Below, piece by piece: positions 28,069-37,055 of a DNA stretch of 64,000 nucleotides. The notes beneath the pieces were generated by a model that ran no database searches, was not told the DNA's origin, and saw only the letters and a program-made list of their open reading frames with translations. Position 1 is the stretch's first letter. The number at the start of each line of letters is the position of its first letter. Made by a program: the position numbers and the translations under genes. Origin of the DNA: Porphyrobacter sp. CACIAM 03H1 (GTDB lineage Bacteria > Pseudomonadota > Alphaproteobacteria > Sphingomonadales > Sphingomonadaceae); NCBI RefSeq assembly GCF_002215495.1, contig NZ_CP021378.1, forward strand, positions 2,170,764 to 2,234,763, written 5' to 3'.

Positions 28069-28589
28069 GCGTCGCTCTCCGGATTTTCGTCGGGGTTGAA
28101 GTGGCGGGCCAGCAGGGCCTTGATGCGGTGGACGCGGACATTGACCGCGCCGGGCGAGAGGCCGGTGATCTCGGCGATGGCGGCGGCGGTTTCTCCTTCG
28201 AGCCACAGCACGATCACCTGCATGTCGACGGGCGGGAGACGGCGGATCAACTCGCCGACCTGCGCCAGCACCAGCGCATCCCCGGCCTCGGCCTCGATGT
28301 TGCCGGGCGAGGGCAGCGCCTCGATCTCCTCGAGCGGCACCCGCCGGGGCCCTCGCACGGCCCGCGCGATGTGATCGGCGGCGACATTGTGGGCGACGCG
28401 GTAGACCCAGGTCTTGAGCGCACATTGCCCCTCGAACCGGGCAAGGCTGCGCCACAGCGCGCAGTGCATCTCCTGCTCGAGATCGCACGCCTTGTCGGCG
28501 TCACGCTCGACCGAACGGGCGAGACGCGCCAGCGCGGGCGCGAATTGCGCGCCGGCCTGCCGGTAGAGCTGTTCGATCGCTTCGGTCAT
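28065..28589 (-). CDS. ECF RNA polymerase sigma factor
   Basis: A 174-residue group 4 sigma factor. Region 2 (DLEQEMHCALWRSLARFEGQCALKTWVYRVAHNVAADHI, about residues 35-75) recognises -10, and region 4 (LPPVDMQVIVLWLEGETAAAIAEITGLSPGAVNVRVHRIKALL, about 119-162) recognises -35. No region 3 is present. It is followed by an overlapping four-TM gene that is probably its regulator. The inducing stress cannot be read, and I found no obvious autoregulatory promoter in the 76 bases before parE's end. Confidence 0.92.
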   Translation of the reverse strand: MTEAIEQLYRQAGAQFAPALARLARSVERDADKACDLEQEMHCALWRSLARFEGQCALKTWVYRVAHNVAADHIARAVRGPRRVPLEEIEALPSPGNIEAEAGDALVLAQVGELIRRLPPVDMQVIVLWLEGETAAAIAEITGLSPGAVNVRVHRIKALLARHFNPDENPESDA

Positions 28590-28665
28590 GCCCCCTTAGT
28601 CCCCGCCGGAGCGGTTTCCTTACACGAGGGGCGATTTTTTTGTGCGGCGGACGGAAAAGGCCGCC

Positions 28666-30666
28666 TCAGGCGTCGATCAGGTCACGGTCGACATCGCCCG
28701 CGCGGTTCTGGATGAAGTTGAAGCGGTGTTCGGGGTTGCGGCCCATCAGCTCGTCGACGAGCCGCGCGATCCCCGCGCGCTGCTCGAATTCCTGCGGCAG
28801 GGTGATGCGGATGAGGCTGCGGGTCTCGGGCGCCATCGTGGTCTCGCGCAGCTGCTGGGGGTTCATTTCGCCGAGGCCCTTGAAGCGGCTGACCTCGACC
28901 TTCCGCCCCTTGAACACCGTGGCCTCCAGCTCCGCCCGGTGTGCGTCGTCGCGGGCATAGCGGCTCTCCTTGCCCGCCGTCAGGCGGTAGAGCGGGGGCT
29001 GGGCGAGGAACAGGTGCCCGCGCCGCACGATGTCGGGCATTTCCTGGAAGAAGAAGGTCATCAGCAGCGTCGCGATATGCGCGCCGTCGACATCGGCGTC
29101 GGTCATGATGATGATGCGGTCGTAGCGCAGGTTGCCCGCGTCGCAGTCCTTGCGGGTGCCGCAGCCCAGCGCGAGTATCAGGTCGGCGATTTCGCTGTTG
29201 GCGCGGATCTTGTCGGCGGTGGCGCTGGCGACGTTGAGGATCTTGCCGCGGATCGGAAGGATCGCCTGGCTCTTGCGGTCACGCGCCTGCTTGGCGCTGC
29301 CGCCCGCGCTGTCGCCCTCGACGATGAACAGCTCGGTCTCGCGCCCGCCTTCGCCGGAGCAATCGGTGAGCTTGCCGGGCAGGCGCAGCTTCTTCGCATT
29401 CGTGGCGCTCTTGCGCTTGATCTCGCGTTCCTGCTTGCGCTTCAGGCGCTCGTCCATGCGCTCCATCACCTCGCCCAGCAGCGCCTTCCCGCGCTCCATG
29501 TTGTCGGCGAGGAAATGGTCGAAGTGGTCGCGCACCGCGTTCTCGACGAGCCGCGCGGCCTCGGGCGAGGTGAGGCGGTCCTTGGTCTGGGACTGGAACT
29601 GGGGATCGCGGATGAAGACCGAGAGCATCACCTCGGCGCCGGTCATCACGTCGTCGGCGGTGATGTCCTTGGCCTTCTTCTGACCCACCAGCTCGCCGAA
29701 GGCGCGGAGCGCGCGAGTCAGGGCGGTGCGCAGGCCCTGCTCGTGCGTGCCGCCATCGGGCGTGGGCACGGTGTTGCAGTACCAGCTCGTCGCCCCGTCG
29801 GAATAGAGCGGCCAGGCGATCGCCCATTCGACCCGGCCCTGCTGGACGCCGTCCACCTGCGGGAAATCCTGCGAGCCGGTGAAGGGCTGGGCGGTGACGC
29901 ATTCGCGGGTGCCGACCTGTTCGGCGAGGTGATCGGCAAGCCCGCCGGGGAACTTGAACACCGCCTCGGCAGGCACTTCATCGGACGCGAGCGAGGGCGC
30001 ACATTTCCAGCGGATTTCCACGCCTGCGAACAGGTAGGCCTTGGAACGCGCCAGCTTGAACAGCCGCTTCGGGTTGAAGCTGCGCTCGCCGAAGATCTCG
30101 GTGTCGGGGACGAAGGTGACGGTCGTTCCGCGCCGGTTGGGGGTGGGGCCAAGGTTCTGGATCGGGCCTTGGGTAACGCCTTTGGAGAACTCCTGCGCGT
30201 AAAGCTGCTTGTCGCGCGCAACCTCGACGCGGGTGTGGGACGACAGCGCATTGACCACGCTGATCCCGACCCCGTGGAGGCCGCCGCTGGTGGCATAGGC
30301 TTTTCCCGAGAACTTGCCGCCCGAGTGGAGCGTCGAAAGGATTACCTCCAGCGTCGACTTGCCCGGAAACTTGGGATGCTCGTCAACCGGAATGCCGCGG
30401 CCGTTGTCGGCGATGGAGAGGCGGTTGCCCTCGTCGAGACGCACCTCGATCCGCGTCGCATGGCCCGCCACCGCCTCGTCCATCGCATTGTCGAGCACTT
30501 CGGCGGCAAGGTGGTGATAGGCGCGGTCGTCGGTCCCGCCGATATACATCCCCGGGCGGCGGCGGACAGGCTCCAGCCCCTCCAGCACCTCGATGGCGGA
30601 GGCGTTGTAGTCGCCGCTGGAGGTCGGGGTGTTGGCGAAGAGATCATCGGGGGAGGTGTCGGCCAT
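28666..30666 (-). CDS. parE: DNA topoisomerase IV subunit B
   Basis: ATPase subunit of topoisomerase IV, which decatenates daughter chromosomes together with ParC. At 666 residues it matches ParE, not the longer GyrB. Visible are the GHKL ATPase boxes (EVLDNAMDEAV, ADNGRGIPVD, TSGGLHGVGISVVNAL), the transducer domain, and the TOPRIM core LFIVEGDSAGGSAKQARDR with a DADVDGAHI metal site. The start is MADTSPDD; the longer frame lacks homology. The opposite strand carries a very long open frame (28642-31971) that is only its shadow. Confidence 0.96.
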   Translation of the reverse strand: MADTSPDDLFANTPTSSGDYNASAIEVLEGLEPVRRRPGMYIGGTDDRAYHHLAAEVLDNAMDEAVAGHATRIEVRLDEGNRLSIADNGRGIPVDEHPKFPGKSTLEVILSTLHSGGKFSGKAYATSGGLHGVGISVVNALSSHTRVEVARDKQLYAQEFSKGVTQGPIQNLGPTPNRRGTTVTFVPDTEIFGERSFNPKRLFKLARSKAYLFAGVEIRWKCAPSLASDEVPAEAVFKFPGGLADHLAEQVGTRECVTAQPFTGSQDFPQVDGVQQGRVEWAIAWPLYSDGATSWYCNTVPTPDGGTHEQGLRTALTRALRAFGELVGQKKAKDITADDVMTGAEVMLSVFIRDPQFQSQTKDRLTSPEAARLVENAVRDHFDHFLADNMERGKALLGEVMERMDERLKRKQEREIKRKSATNAKKLRLPGKLTDCSGEGGRETELFIVEGDSAGGSAKQARDRKSQAILPIRGKILNVASATADKIRANSEIADLILALGCGTRKDCDAGNLRYDRIIIMTDADVDGAHIATLLMTFFFQEMPDIVRRGHLFLAQPPLYRLTAGKESRYARDDAHRAELEATVFKGRKVEVSRFKGLGEMNPQQLRETTMAPETRSLIRITLPQEFEQRAGIARLVDELMGRNPEHRFNFIQNRAGDVDRDLIDA

Positions 30667-30723
30667 GCGCGCGGTTATAGGGCCGCCGCGCCGAGCCTCA
30701 CAAGCCATCCCCCGCGATTATAC

Positions 30724-31941
30724 TCACTTGCCGAAGCCGGTCGGCGCCGGATCGACCGGCACGACCTCGCCGCCCCTGACCTCGCGCACCTCGAGCGCCC
30801 GTTCGATCACGCCGCCCCGGCCGAACCGGAACGCCCCGTCGACCCCGAGGAACCCGCCCTTGTCGTAGAGCTCGTTCTTCGGGAAGGGCGTGCCCACCTT
30901 CCAGTCGCGCGCCACCCTGAGGGTCAGCAGCACCGCATCATAGCCGAGCGTCGCCACCCGGTAGGGCTGGCCACCGAAACGGGCAGCGTAGCTGTCGGCG
31001 AAGCGGGCGTAGCGCTGGTCCGAGACGGCGGCGAACAGCGCCCCTTCGAGCGAGGCCGCCCGGGTGAGCGCGGCATCGCCGCTCCACAGTTCTGTGCCGA
31101 GAATGCGGGTGCGGTTGCGGCTCGACTTGTTGAGCTCGCCCGCAGCATCGACCCCGAGCCGCGCGGAATCGGCGATCAGCACCGTGTCGTAGCCGCCCGC
31201 CGCGCGCAGCCTTGCGGCGGCGCTGACGATCGAGGTGTTGCCCCGCGCATAGCTCTCGCGCCGCACCAGTGCGCCGCCGAAATCGCGCAAGGCGTTCTCC
31301 AGCACCGAGACCGCGCGGGTGCCGTAGTCGCCTTCGGGGGCGAGCACGGCGAAGCGGCCTGCGCCCTTGCCGCGCGCATATTGCACGGTGCGGCGGATCG
31401 ACTGTTCGGGCAGGTGCCCGATCACGAAGACATCGGCGCTGGCGACGGAGGCGTCATTGGCGAAGGCGATCACCGGCACGCCTGCCGGACGCGCCGCCAT
31501 CTGCACCGCAGGGACGGCATCGGAGGTCATCGGGCCGAGGATCAGCTTGTTGCCGTCGGCGATCGCCTTCTGCGCCGCTCCGCCGATCCCGGCCGAGGTG
31601 TCGTAGGTGGTGATGCGCAGATTGTCCGCGCCGGTATCGAGCAGCGCCATGGTGGTGGCATTGGCGATCGCCTGGCCGACCGGTCCGGTATCGCCCGACA
31701 TCGGCACCAGCAGGGCGATGCGGTGGCGGCCCGTGTCGGTCGGGAGCGCGGTAGCCGAGGGTTCGGGCGCGGGCGCGGGTGGGGCGGTGGTCGCCACGTC
31801 GGTCTTGGGGATCACCTGGCACCCCGCCGCCAGCAGCGCCGCGCCGGCCAGCGCCACGTTGCGCGCCGGAACGGCAGACGCGATGCGCTGCGCCGCGTGC
31901 CCGAGCCGTGCGGCCCAAATCGATCCCGCCCAAAGCTTCAT
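30724..31941 (-). CDS. LpoA-like penicillin-binding protein activator lipoprotein
   Basis: A 405-residue outer-membrane-type lipoprotein. The lipobox LLAAGC puts the lipidated Cys at about 41 after an unusually long N-region. The rest is a periplasmic-binding-protein fold of the LpoA C-terminal type (HRIALLVPMSGDTGPVGQAIANATTMAL), with a Pro/Ala linker between. It is divergent from rsmI by 26 bases, an arrangement common in proteobacteria, where LpoA activates PBP1A. It lacks the TPR-like N-domain of enteric LpoA. Confidence 0.85.
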   Translation of the reverse strand: MKLWAGSIWAARLGHAAQRIASAVPARNVALAGAALLAAGCQVIPKTDVATTAPPAPAPEPSATALPTDTGRHRIALLVPMSGDTGPVGQAIANATTMALLDTGADNLRITTYDTSAGIGGAAQKAIADGNKLILGPMTSDAVPAVQMAARPAGVPVIAFANDASVASADVFVIGHLPEQSIRRTVQYARGKGAGRFAVLAPEGDYGTRAVSVLENALRDFGGALVRRESYARGNTSIVSAAARLRAAGGYDTVLIADSARLGVDAAGELNKSSRNRTRILGTELWSGDAALTRAASLEGALFAAVSDQRYARFADSYAARFGGQPYRVATLGYDAVLLTLRVARDWKVGTPFPKNELYDKGGFLGVDGAFRFGRGGVIERALEVREVRGGEVVPVDPAPTGFGK

Positions 31942-31967
31942 TCTTGCCGACCCCTCAGCCGTGCTCC

Positions 31968-32840
31968 ATGAAACGTCCCGTGAGACCCTCGGAGCTTCCT
32001 TCCATTCCCGCATGGGAACCCGTCCCCGGGCTGTATATCGTCGCGACCCCGATTGGCAATCTCGGCGACATCACGCTGCGCGCGCTGGCGGTGCTCGGGG
32101 GCGCGGCTCTGATCGCCTGCGAGGATACGCGGGTGACGGGCAAGTTGTTGAAACATTACGGTATCAAGGCGCGACTCCAGCGGCTCGACGATCACGCCCC
32201 GCCCGAGGTTCGTTCACGGGTGATCGACGAGGCGAGGCAGGCGCCGGTCGTATTGGTGTCGGATGCGGGCACGCCGCTGGTGTCCGATCCGGGCTATCGC
32301 CTGGTGCGCGAGGCGCGCGCGGCGGGCGTGACGGTGACGAGCATTCCGGGCGCCTGCGCCGCGGTCTCGGCGCTGGCGATGGCGGGCCTGCCCTCCGACC
32401 GCTTCCTCTTCGCGGGCTTCCTGCCGGTCAAGGACAAGGCGAGGGCCGAGGCGCTGGAGGGCGTGGCGGGCGTGGGGGCGACACTGGTGTTCTACGAGAC
32501 CGCGCCGCGGCTCGAACGCTCCTTACAGGCCATCGCGGAGCTGTGGCCGACCCGCGAGGTGGCGGTCGCGCGCGAACTCACCAAGCTCCACGAGGAGTGC
32601 CGCAGCGGCACCGCCGCCGCGCTCGCGGGCCATTACGCCGCGCATCCGCCCAAGGGCGAGATCGTGCTGCTGGTCGGCCCGCCCTCGGAGACGGAGGCGC
32701 CCGTCCACGACACCGACGCCCTGCTGCGTGCGGCGCTGGCCGATGCGGGGCCGGGCAAGGCGGCGGGGCAGGTGGCGAAGCAAACCGGTATCGACCGCGC
32801 CACGCTCTATGCCCGCGCGCTGGAGCTCAAAGGCGAATGA
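31968..32840 (+). CDS. rsmI: 16S rRNA (cytidine(1402)-2'-O)-methyltransferase
   Basis: Methylates the 2'-O of C1402 in 16S rRNA. The 290-residue protein has the tetrapyrrole-methylase fold: LYIVATPIGNLGDITLRAL at the N-terminus, CEDTRVTGKLL, LVSDAGTPLVSDPGYRLV and SIPGACAAVSALAMAGLPSDRF. ATG 31968 is chosen because the conserved protein starts about 20 residues before the first motif. It overlaps yraN by 4 bases (ATGA), forming an operon rsmI-yraN, probably continuing to gshB. Confidence 0.95.
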   Translation: MKRPVRPSELPSIPAWEPVPGLYIVATPIGNLGDITLRALAVLGGAALIACEDTRVTGKLLKHYGIKARLQRLDDHAPPEVRSRVIDEARQAPVVLVSDAGTPLVSDPGYRLVREARAAGVTVTSIPGACAAVSALAMAGLPSDRFLFAGFLPVKDKARAEALEGVAGVGATLVFYETAPRLERSLQAIAELWPTREVAVARELTKLHEECRSGTAAALAGHYAAHPPKGEIVLLVGPPSETEAPVHDTDALLRAALADAGPGKAAGQVAKQTGIDRATLYARALELKGE

Positions 32841-33214
32841 TCGCGCCCCGAACCCCGGAAGAGCGCCACGAGGCCGACGCCCGCGGCCGCGAGGGCGAAG
32901 CCGAAGCGGCGATGTTCCTCGCCCAGCGAGGCTGGCGGATCGAGGCCGAGCGGGTGAAAACCAGGGCGGGCGAAATTGATCTCGTCGCCAGGAAGGCCGG
33001 CCTCGTCGCCTTCGTCGAGGTGAAGTGGCGGGCGCGCGCCGCCAGCCTCGCAGACGCCATCGACGAGAGGCGCCTCAGGCGCGTCGCGGCGGCTGTGGAA
33101 TGCGTGTGGCAGGACTATGCGACAGGCGGCGAGGACATCCGCATCGACGTCATCCTGCTCGCCCCCGACCGCAAACCGACCCACATCGAAAACGCATGGA
33201 TGCCTTTCGGGTAA
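32837..33214 (+). CDS. yraN: YraN family protein (UPF0102)
   Basis: A 125-residue predicted nuclease-fold protein. The segment GREGEAEAAMFLAQRGWRIEAERVKTRAGEIDLVARKAGLVAFVEVK contains the restriction-endonuclease-like residues (E-x..D-x..ExK: GEIDLV, FVEVKWR) of this family. Its function is not settled; it is often linked with rsmI and replication/repair genes. ATGA overlap with rsmI shows coupling. The stop is 12 bases before a type A palindromic repeat. Confidence 0.9.
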   Translation: MIAPRTPEERHEADARGREGEAEAAMFLAQRGWRIEAERVKTRAGEIDLVARKAGLVAFVEVKWRARAASLADAIDERRLRRVAAAVECVWQDYATGGEDIRIDVILLAPDRKPTHIENAWMPFG

Positions 33215-33226
33215 CGGCCCGCTCTT

Positions 33227-33317
33227 CCGTTTCCACCGACCTTGTCGAGGGGCCGTCCTTCCTTCTAAACCGCCGCACCTGAGAAACACGGTGCTTAGAC
33301 AAGCTCAGCACGAACGG
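33227..33317 (+). repeat. Type A palindromic repeat between yraN and gshB
   Basis: A 91 bp degenerate copy. The right arm (GACAAGCTCAGCACGAACGG) is identical to the copy before hrcA; the left arm is decayed (starts CCGTTTCCACC instead of CCGTTCGCCC, but keeps CTTGTCGAGGGG). It begins 12 bases after the yraN stop and ends 9 bases before the gshB ATG, so it fills nearly the whole intergenic space and borders the ribosome-binding region. Confidence 0.8.
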
Positions 33318-33326
33318 ATTTGGGAC

Positions 33327-34292
33327 ATGACCCTGAGAATTGCCGTCCAGATGGACCCCATCGACCGGATCAACATTGCGGGCGATAGCTCCTTCGCGCT
33401 GATGCTGGCGGCGCAGGCGCGGGGCTACACGGTCTATGAATACCACGTCGAAAGCCTGACGCTGGACGAGGACGACCGGCTCTTTGCCCATGCCTTCCCG
33501 GTGACGGTGCAGCGGGTCGAGGGCGATCATTTCACCCGCGGCGAGCAGGTCAGGCTCGATCTCGGCAAGGATGTCGATGTCGTGCTGATGCGGCAGGATC
33601 CGCCCTTCCACATGGGCTACATCACGGCGACGCACCTGCTCGAGCGGATCGCGCCGCACACGCTGGTGGTCAACGATCCGGTCAATGTGCGCAACAGCCC
33701 CGAAAAGGTGATGGTGCTGAACTACCGCCGCTTCATGCCGCCGACGCTGGTGACCCGCTCGGTGGACGAGGTGCGGCGCTTCATGGCGAAGCACGGCGCG
33801 ATCGTGGTCAAGCCGATCCACGGCAACGGCGGCAAGGCCATCTTCCGCATCGGCGAATCCGGTGAAAACCTCACCGCCCTGTTCGAGGTGTTCAACCAGA
33901 CCTGGCCCGAGCCACACATGGTGCAGCCCTTTCTCCCCGAGGTGGCGCAGGGCGACAAGCGCATCGTGCTGGTCGACGGCGAGGTCGCGGGCGCGATCAA
34001 CCGCATCCCGGGCGAGGGCGAGTTCCGCTCCAACCTCGCCATGGGCGGCTCCGCGCAGCCGACGCAGCTCACCCAGCGCGAACGGGAGATCTGCGATGCC
34101 CTCGGGCCGGACCTCAAGCGGCTCGGCCTCACCTTCGTCGGGATCGACGTGATCGGCGGCAAATGGCTCACCGAGATCAACGTGACGTCCCCCACGGGCA
34201 TCGTGGCGATTGACCGCTTCAACCAGACTGATACGGCGGGCATGATCTGGGACGCGATCGAACGGCGCCTCGCCGCGCGCCGCGCCGCATAG
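33327..34292 (+). CDS. gshB: Glutathione synthetase
   Basis: ATP-grasp enzyme joining gamma-glutamylcysteine and glycine. The 321-residue protein shows the prokaryotic GshB N-domain (MTLRIAVQMDPIDRINIAGDSSFALM), the RQDPPFHMGYITATHLLE segment, the ATP-grasp lysine region VVKPIHGNGGKAIFRI, and the metal-binding end EINVTSPTGIVAIDRF. The Shine-Dalgarno is poor and crowded by the repeat ending 9 bases upstream. It probably depends on the rsmI-yraN promoter or a promoter in the repeat. Confidence 0.96.
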   Translation: MTLRIAVQMDPIDRINIAGDSSFALMLAAQARGYTVYEYHVESLTLDEDDRLFAHAFPVTVQRVEGDHFTRGEQVRLDLGKDVDVVLMRQDPPFHMGYITATHLLERIAPHTLVVNDPVNVRNSPEKVMVLNYRRFMPPTLVTRSVDEVRRFMAKHGAIVVKPIHGNGGKAIFRIGESGENLTALFEVFNQTWPEPHMVQPFLPEVAQGDKRIVLVDGEVAGAINRIPGEGEFRSNLAMGGSAQPTQLTQREREICDALGPDLKRLGLTFVGIDVIGGKWLTEINVTSPTGIVAIDRFNQTDTAGMIWDAIERRLAARRAA

Positions 34293-34327
34293 ACCGATCC
34301 GTCCCGCAACCTCTCGACTGGGATCAC

Positions 34328-34951
34328 ATGACCGAATTCCTCCTCGAACTGCTCGACAAGGGCGGCTACCTCGGAATCTTCCTGCTGATGATGGCCGAGA
34401 ACGTCTTCCCGCCGATCCCGTCCGAGGTGATCATGGGCGGGGCAGGGCTGCTGGTCGCGAGGGGCGAGATGACCTTCTGGGCGGTGTGGGTGGTCGCCAC
34501 GCTCGGCACGGTCGCGGGCAACCTGTTCTGGTACTGGATCGGTGTGCGCTGGAGCGAGGAACAGCTCAAGGCGATCATCGACCGCTGGGGCCGCTGGCTG
34601 ACCTTCGAGTGGGACGAGTTCACCAAGGCACGCAACATCTTCCGCAAGTACGGCGACGGGATCGTCTTCGCGCTGCGGTTCTCGCCAATCCTGCGCACCA
34701 TCGTCTCGCTGCCGGCGGGGCTGGCGCAGATGAAGCTGTGGCGCTTCTGCCTGTTCACCTTCCTCGGCTCGGGGATCTGGAACGCGGTGCTGATCTTCGG
34801 CGGACAGGCGGCGGCGCCGCTGGTCGAGCGGTTCGAGAAGCTTGCGGGCTACGGCGTGGTCGCTATCGTTCTCGCCGGGGTGGTGTTCTACATTTACCGC
34901 GTCGTGACCTGGAAACCGGTCAAGGCGCACGAGGCCGACGACAAGGCCTAA
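34328..34951 (+). CDS. DedA family membrane protein
   Basis: A 207-residue inner-membrane protein of the DedA (VTT/SNARE-associated) family, which includes undecaprenyl-phosphate and phospholipid flippases. Signature parts are the re-entrant region MMAENVFPPIPSEVIMGGAGLLVA and the FALRFSPILRTIVSLPAGLAQMKLWRF segment with its key arginine. Four to five hydrophobic helices are visible. It follows gshB by 35 bases and overlaps the convergent xerC stop by 4 bases. Confidence 0.9.
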   Translation: MTEFLLELLDKGGYLGIFLLMMAENVFPPIPSEVIMGGAGLLVARGEMTFWAVWVVATLGTVAGNLFWYWIGVRWSEEQLKAIIDRWGRWLTFEWDEFTKARNIFRKYGDGIVFALRFSPILRTIVSLPAGLAQMKLWRFCLFTFLGSGIWNAVLIFGGQAAAPLVERFEKLAGYGVVAIVLAGVVFYIYRVVTWKPVKAHEADDKA

Positions 34952-35838
34952 CCCCGCGGGTGGGCCTTCCGGTAGTTCTCCAGCAGGGCCGCCGCATCGA
35001 CGCGGGTGTAGATCTGGGTCGATCCCAGTGAGGCGTGCCCGAGCAGTTCCTGCAAGCTCCTGAGATCCGCCCCCGCCCCCAACAGGTGGGTGGCGAAGGA
35101 GTGCCTGAGCGCGTGCGGCGTGGCTGTGTCCGGCAACCCGAGCGCGCGCCGCGCCTGCGCCATCGCCCGCTGCACCATCCCGGGCGAGAGGGGCCCGCCC
35201 TTCGCCCCCCGGAACAGCGGCTCTGCCGGAGCGAGCGGCCAGGGGCACTGGCGCACATAATCGGCCACCGCTGCCCGCGTGATCGGCAGCACCGGCACCA
35301 TGCGCTGCTTTCCGCCCTTGCCGGTCACCTGCAGCACCTCGCCCATCGCCCCGTCGCGCCCCTTGAGCGAGAGCGCCTCGGCGATGCGCAGGCCCGATCC
35401 GTACAGCAGTAGCAGCACCGCCCGGTCGCGCGCGCCGATCCAGTCCTCGCCCGCGAGGCCATCGACGAGGTCGGCGAGGTTCGCGGCCTCGTCGGGGGTG
35501 ACGGGGCGGGGGAGGCCCTTCTTGAGGCGCGGTCCGCGAAGGCGCGGTGCGGCAGGGTCCGGGTCGCCCGATTGCGTGCGGGCAAAAGCGATGAAGGCTT
35601 TCAATGCCGAAAGCTCGCGGGCGGTGCTGGCGTTGCCCAGCCCCTCGGTGCGCCGCGCGGCGAGGTGAGCCCGCAGGTGATGCGCCTCGGTCCGGGCGAC
35701 CGATGGCCAGTCCTCCAGCGCGTTTGCCGCCATCAACCTTGCGGCGGCGGCCACATAGGCGCGCACCGTGTGGGGCGAGCGGCGGCGGTTGTCGGCAAGA
35801 TGGGCGCGCCAGCCCTCGAGCAGGTCGGCGGCGCTCAT
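34948..35838 (-). CDS. xerC: Tyrosine recombinase XerC
   Basis: Chromosome dimer resolution recombinase. The 296 residues comprise an N-terminal SAM-like DNA-binding domain (about 5-90) and a catalytic domain with the full set: Arg151 (GSGLRIAEAL), Lys in the beta-hairpin near 174, His242 and Arg245 (HALRHSFATHLL), His268 (GHASLGSTQIY) and nucleophile Tyr277. It is a housekeeping Xer, not an integrase: no phage context, and no att site is seen. Its ATG overlaps the hemW stop (ATGA), so it is co-transcribed with hemW. Confidence 0.94.
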   Translation of the reverse strand: MSAADLLEGWRAHLADNRRRSPHTVRAYVAAAARLMAANALEDWPSVARTEAHHLRAHLAARRTEGLGNASTARELSALKAFIAFARTQSGDPDPAAPRLRGPRLKKGLPRPVTPDEAANLADLVDGLAGEDWIGARDRAVLLLLYGSGLRIAEALSLKGRDGAMGEVLQVTGKGGKQRMVPVLPITRAAVADYVRQCPWPLAPAEPLFRGAKGGPLSPGMVQRAMAQARRALGLPDTATPHALRHSFATHLLGAGADLRSLQELLGHASLGSTQIYTRVDAAALLENYRKAHPRG

Positions 35839-36986
35839 GCCACGACCAGCGTGTCGGCGACGAGTTCGGCGAGCAGCGCGTCGAGCACCCCCCGACCCGG
35901 CGGCGCGACCCCGATCCGCGTGCCCTGAGTCCACATCATCCCGAGGCCCGCGAGCCGGGCGAGGGCGCTCTCGTCGACCAGTCCGGCGACCGGCAGGCCG
36001 AAGCGCTCCGAGAGCGCGGCAAGATCAACCCCCTCGGTCAGACGCAGGCCCATCAGCAGCGCCTCGGCGGCCTGTTCGGCGACGGCCAGCGCGCGGGCCT
36101 CGGCGATGCCATCGCCCTGCCGCGCCAAGGCGGCGAGGTAGTTCTCGGGCTTCCTGTGCCGCACCGTCGCCATGCCGCCCCGCCGTCCGTGCGCGCCGGG
36201 GCCGATCCCGGCGTAATCCTGGTAGCGCCAGTAGACGAGGTTGTGGCGGCTTTCCTCGCCCGGCCTTGCATGGTTGCTGGTCTCGTAGGCCGGCAGACCC
36301 GCCGCGCCGGTCAGGCTCTGGGTGATGTCGAAGAGTTCGGCCGCCGCGTCGTCATCGAGCGGCACGAGCCGTCCGCGCCGCACGTCGCTGGCGAAGCGCG
36401 TTCCCGGCTCGATCGTCAGCTGGTAGAGCGAGAGGTGCCCGGTGCCGAAGCCCAGAGCGCGCGCCAGGCGCTCCTCCCACAGCGCCGGGGTATGGCCGGG
36501 CAGGGCATAGATCATGTCGAAGCTGACCCGCGCGAAATGCCGCTGCGCCGTATCCAGCGCCGCCAGCGCCTCACCGGCCCCATGGAGCCGCCCGAGGAAC
36601 CGCAGTTCCGCATCGTCGAGCGACTGCACCCCCAGCGACACCCGGTTCACCCCCGCGCCCGCAAGTGCCGCGAAGTTCGCCGCCTCGACCGAGGAGGGAT
36701 TGGCCTCCAGCGTGATCTCGATCGCCGGATCGAAGCCCCACAGCCGCTCGGCCTCGGCCAGCAGCGCGGCGACGAGGGCTGGCGGCATCAGCGAGGGCGT
36801 GCCGCCGCCGAAGAAGACCGAGGCAAGGCTCTCGCCCCCTGCCACCGCCGCCTCGGCGCGCATGTCGGCGATCAGCGCCGCCTGCCATGGGGCCACGTCA
36901 ACGCTGTCGCGCACATGCGAGTTGAAGTCGCAATAAGGGCACTTCTTCGCGCAGAAGGGCCAGTGGATGTAGAGCGCGCGCGCCAC
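35835..36986 (-). CDS. hemW: HemW radical SAM heme chaperone
   Basis: Formerly annotated as a coproporphyrinogen III oxidase; HemW family members bind heme and deliver it to respiratory proteins. The 383-residue protein has the cluster motif CAKKCPYC (Cys 12, 16, 19), GGGTPSLM, the SLGVQSLDD segment and a C-terminal HemN_C-like domain. Missing the coproporphyrinogen oxidase tail, it is HemW and not HemN. A GTG start is used since MARALYIHWPFC fits the family exactly. It leads the hemW-xerC operon. Confidence 0.93.
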   Translation of the reverse strand: MARALYIHWPFCAKKCPYCDFNSHVRDSVDVAPWQAALIADMRAEAAVAGGESLASVFFGGGTPSLMPPALVAALLAEAERLWGFDPAIEITLEANPSSVEAANFAALAGAGVNRVSLGVQSLDDAELRFLGRLHGAGEALAALDTAQRHFARVSFDMIYALPGHTPALWEERLARALGFGTGHLSLYQLTIEPGTRFASDVRRGRLVPLDDDAAAELFDITQSLTGAAGLPAYETSNHARPGEESRHNLVYWRYQDYAGIGPGAHGRRGGMATVRHRKPENYLAALARQGDGIAEARALAVAEQAAEALLMGLRLTEGVDLAALSERFGLPVAGLVDESALARLAGLGMMWTQGTRIGVAPPGRGVLDALLAELVADTLVVA

Positions 36987-37055
36987 GGGTGGAATTTTCA
37001 GCCTCGCTTAATCGTTTGCGCGGATAGTCCCCGCCCGAAGGAAGGTTTCCGCCGC

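Noticed and set aside
28642..31971. Very long open frame (1109 codons) on the plus strand opposite parE and the LpoA-like gene
   Set aside because: It is a GC-rich shadow: parE and the lipoprotein on the other strand have full domain signatures, and the plus-strand translation is repetitive in Arg, Gly, Ala and His and matches nothing recognisable.
34948..35838. Phage-type integrase marking a genomic island
   Set aside because: The protein has XerC length and N-domain, is coupled to hemW, and there is no att repeat, tRNA or cargo nearby.
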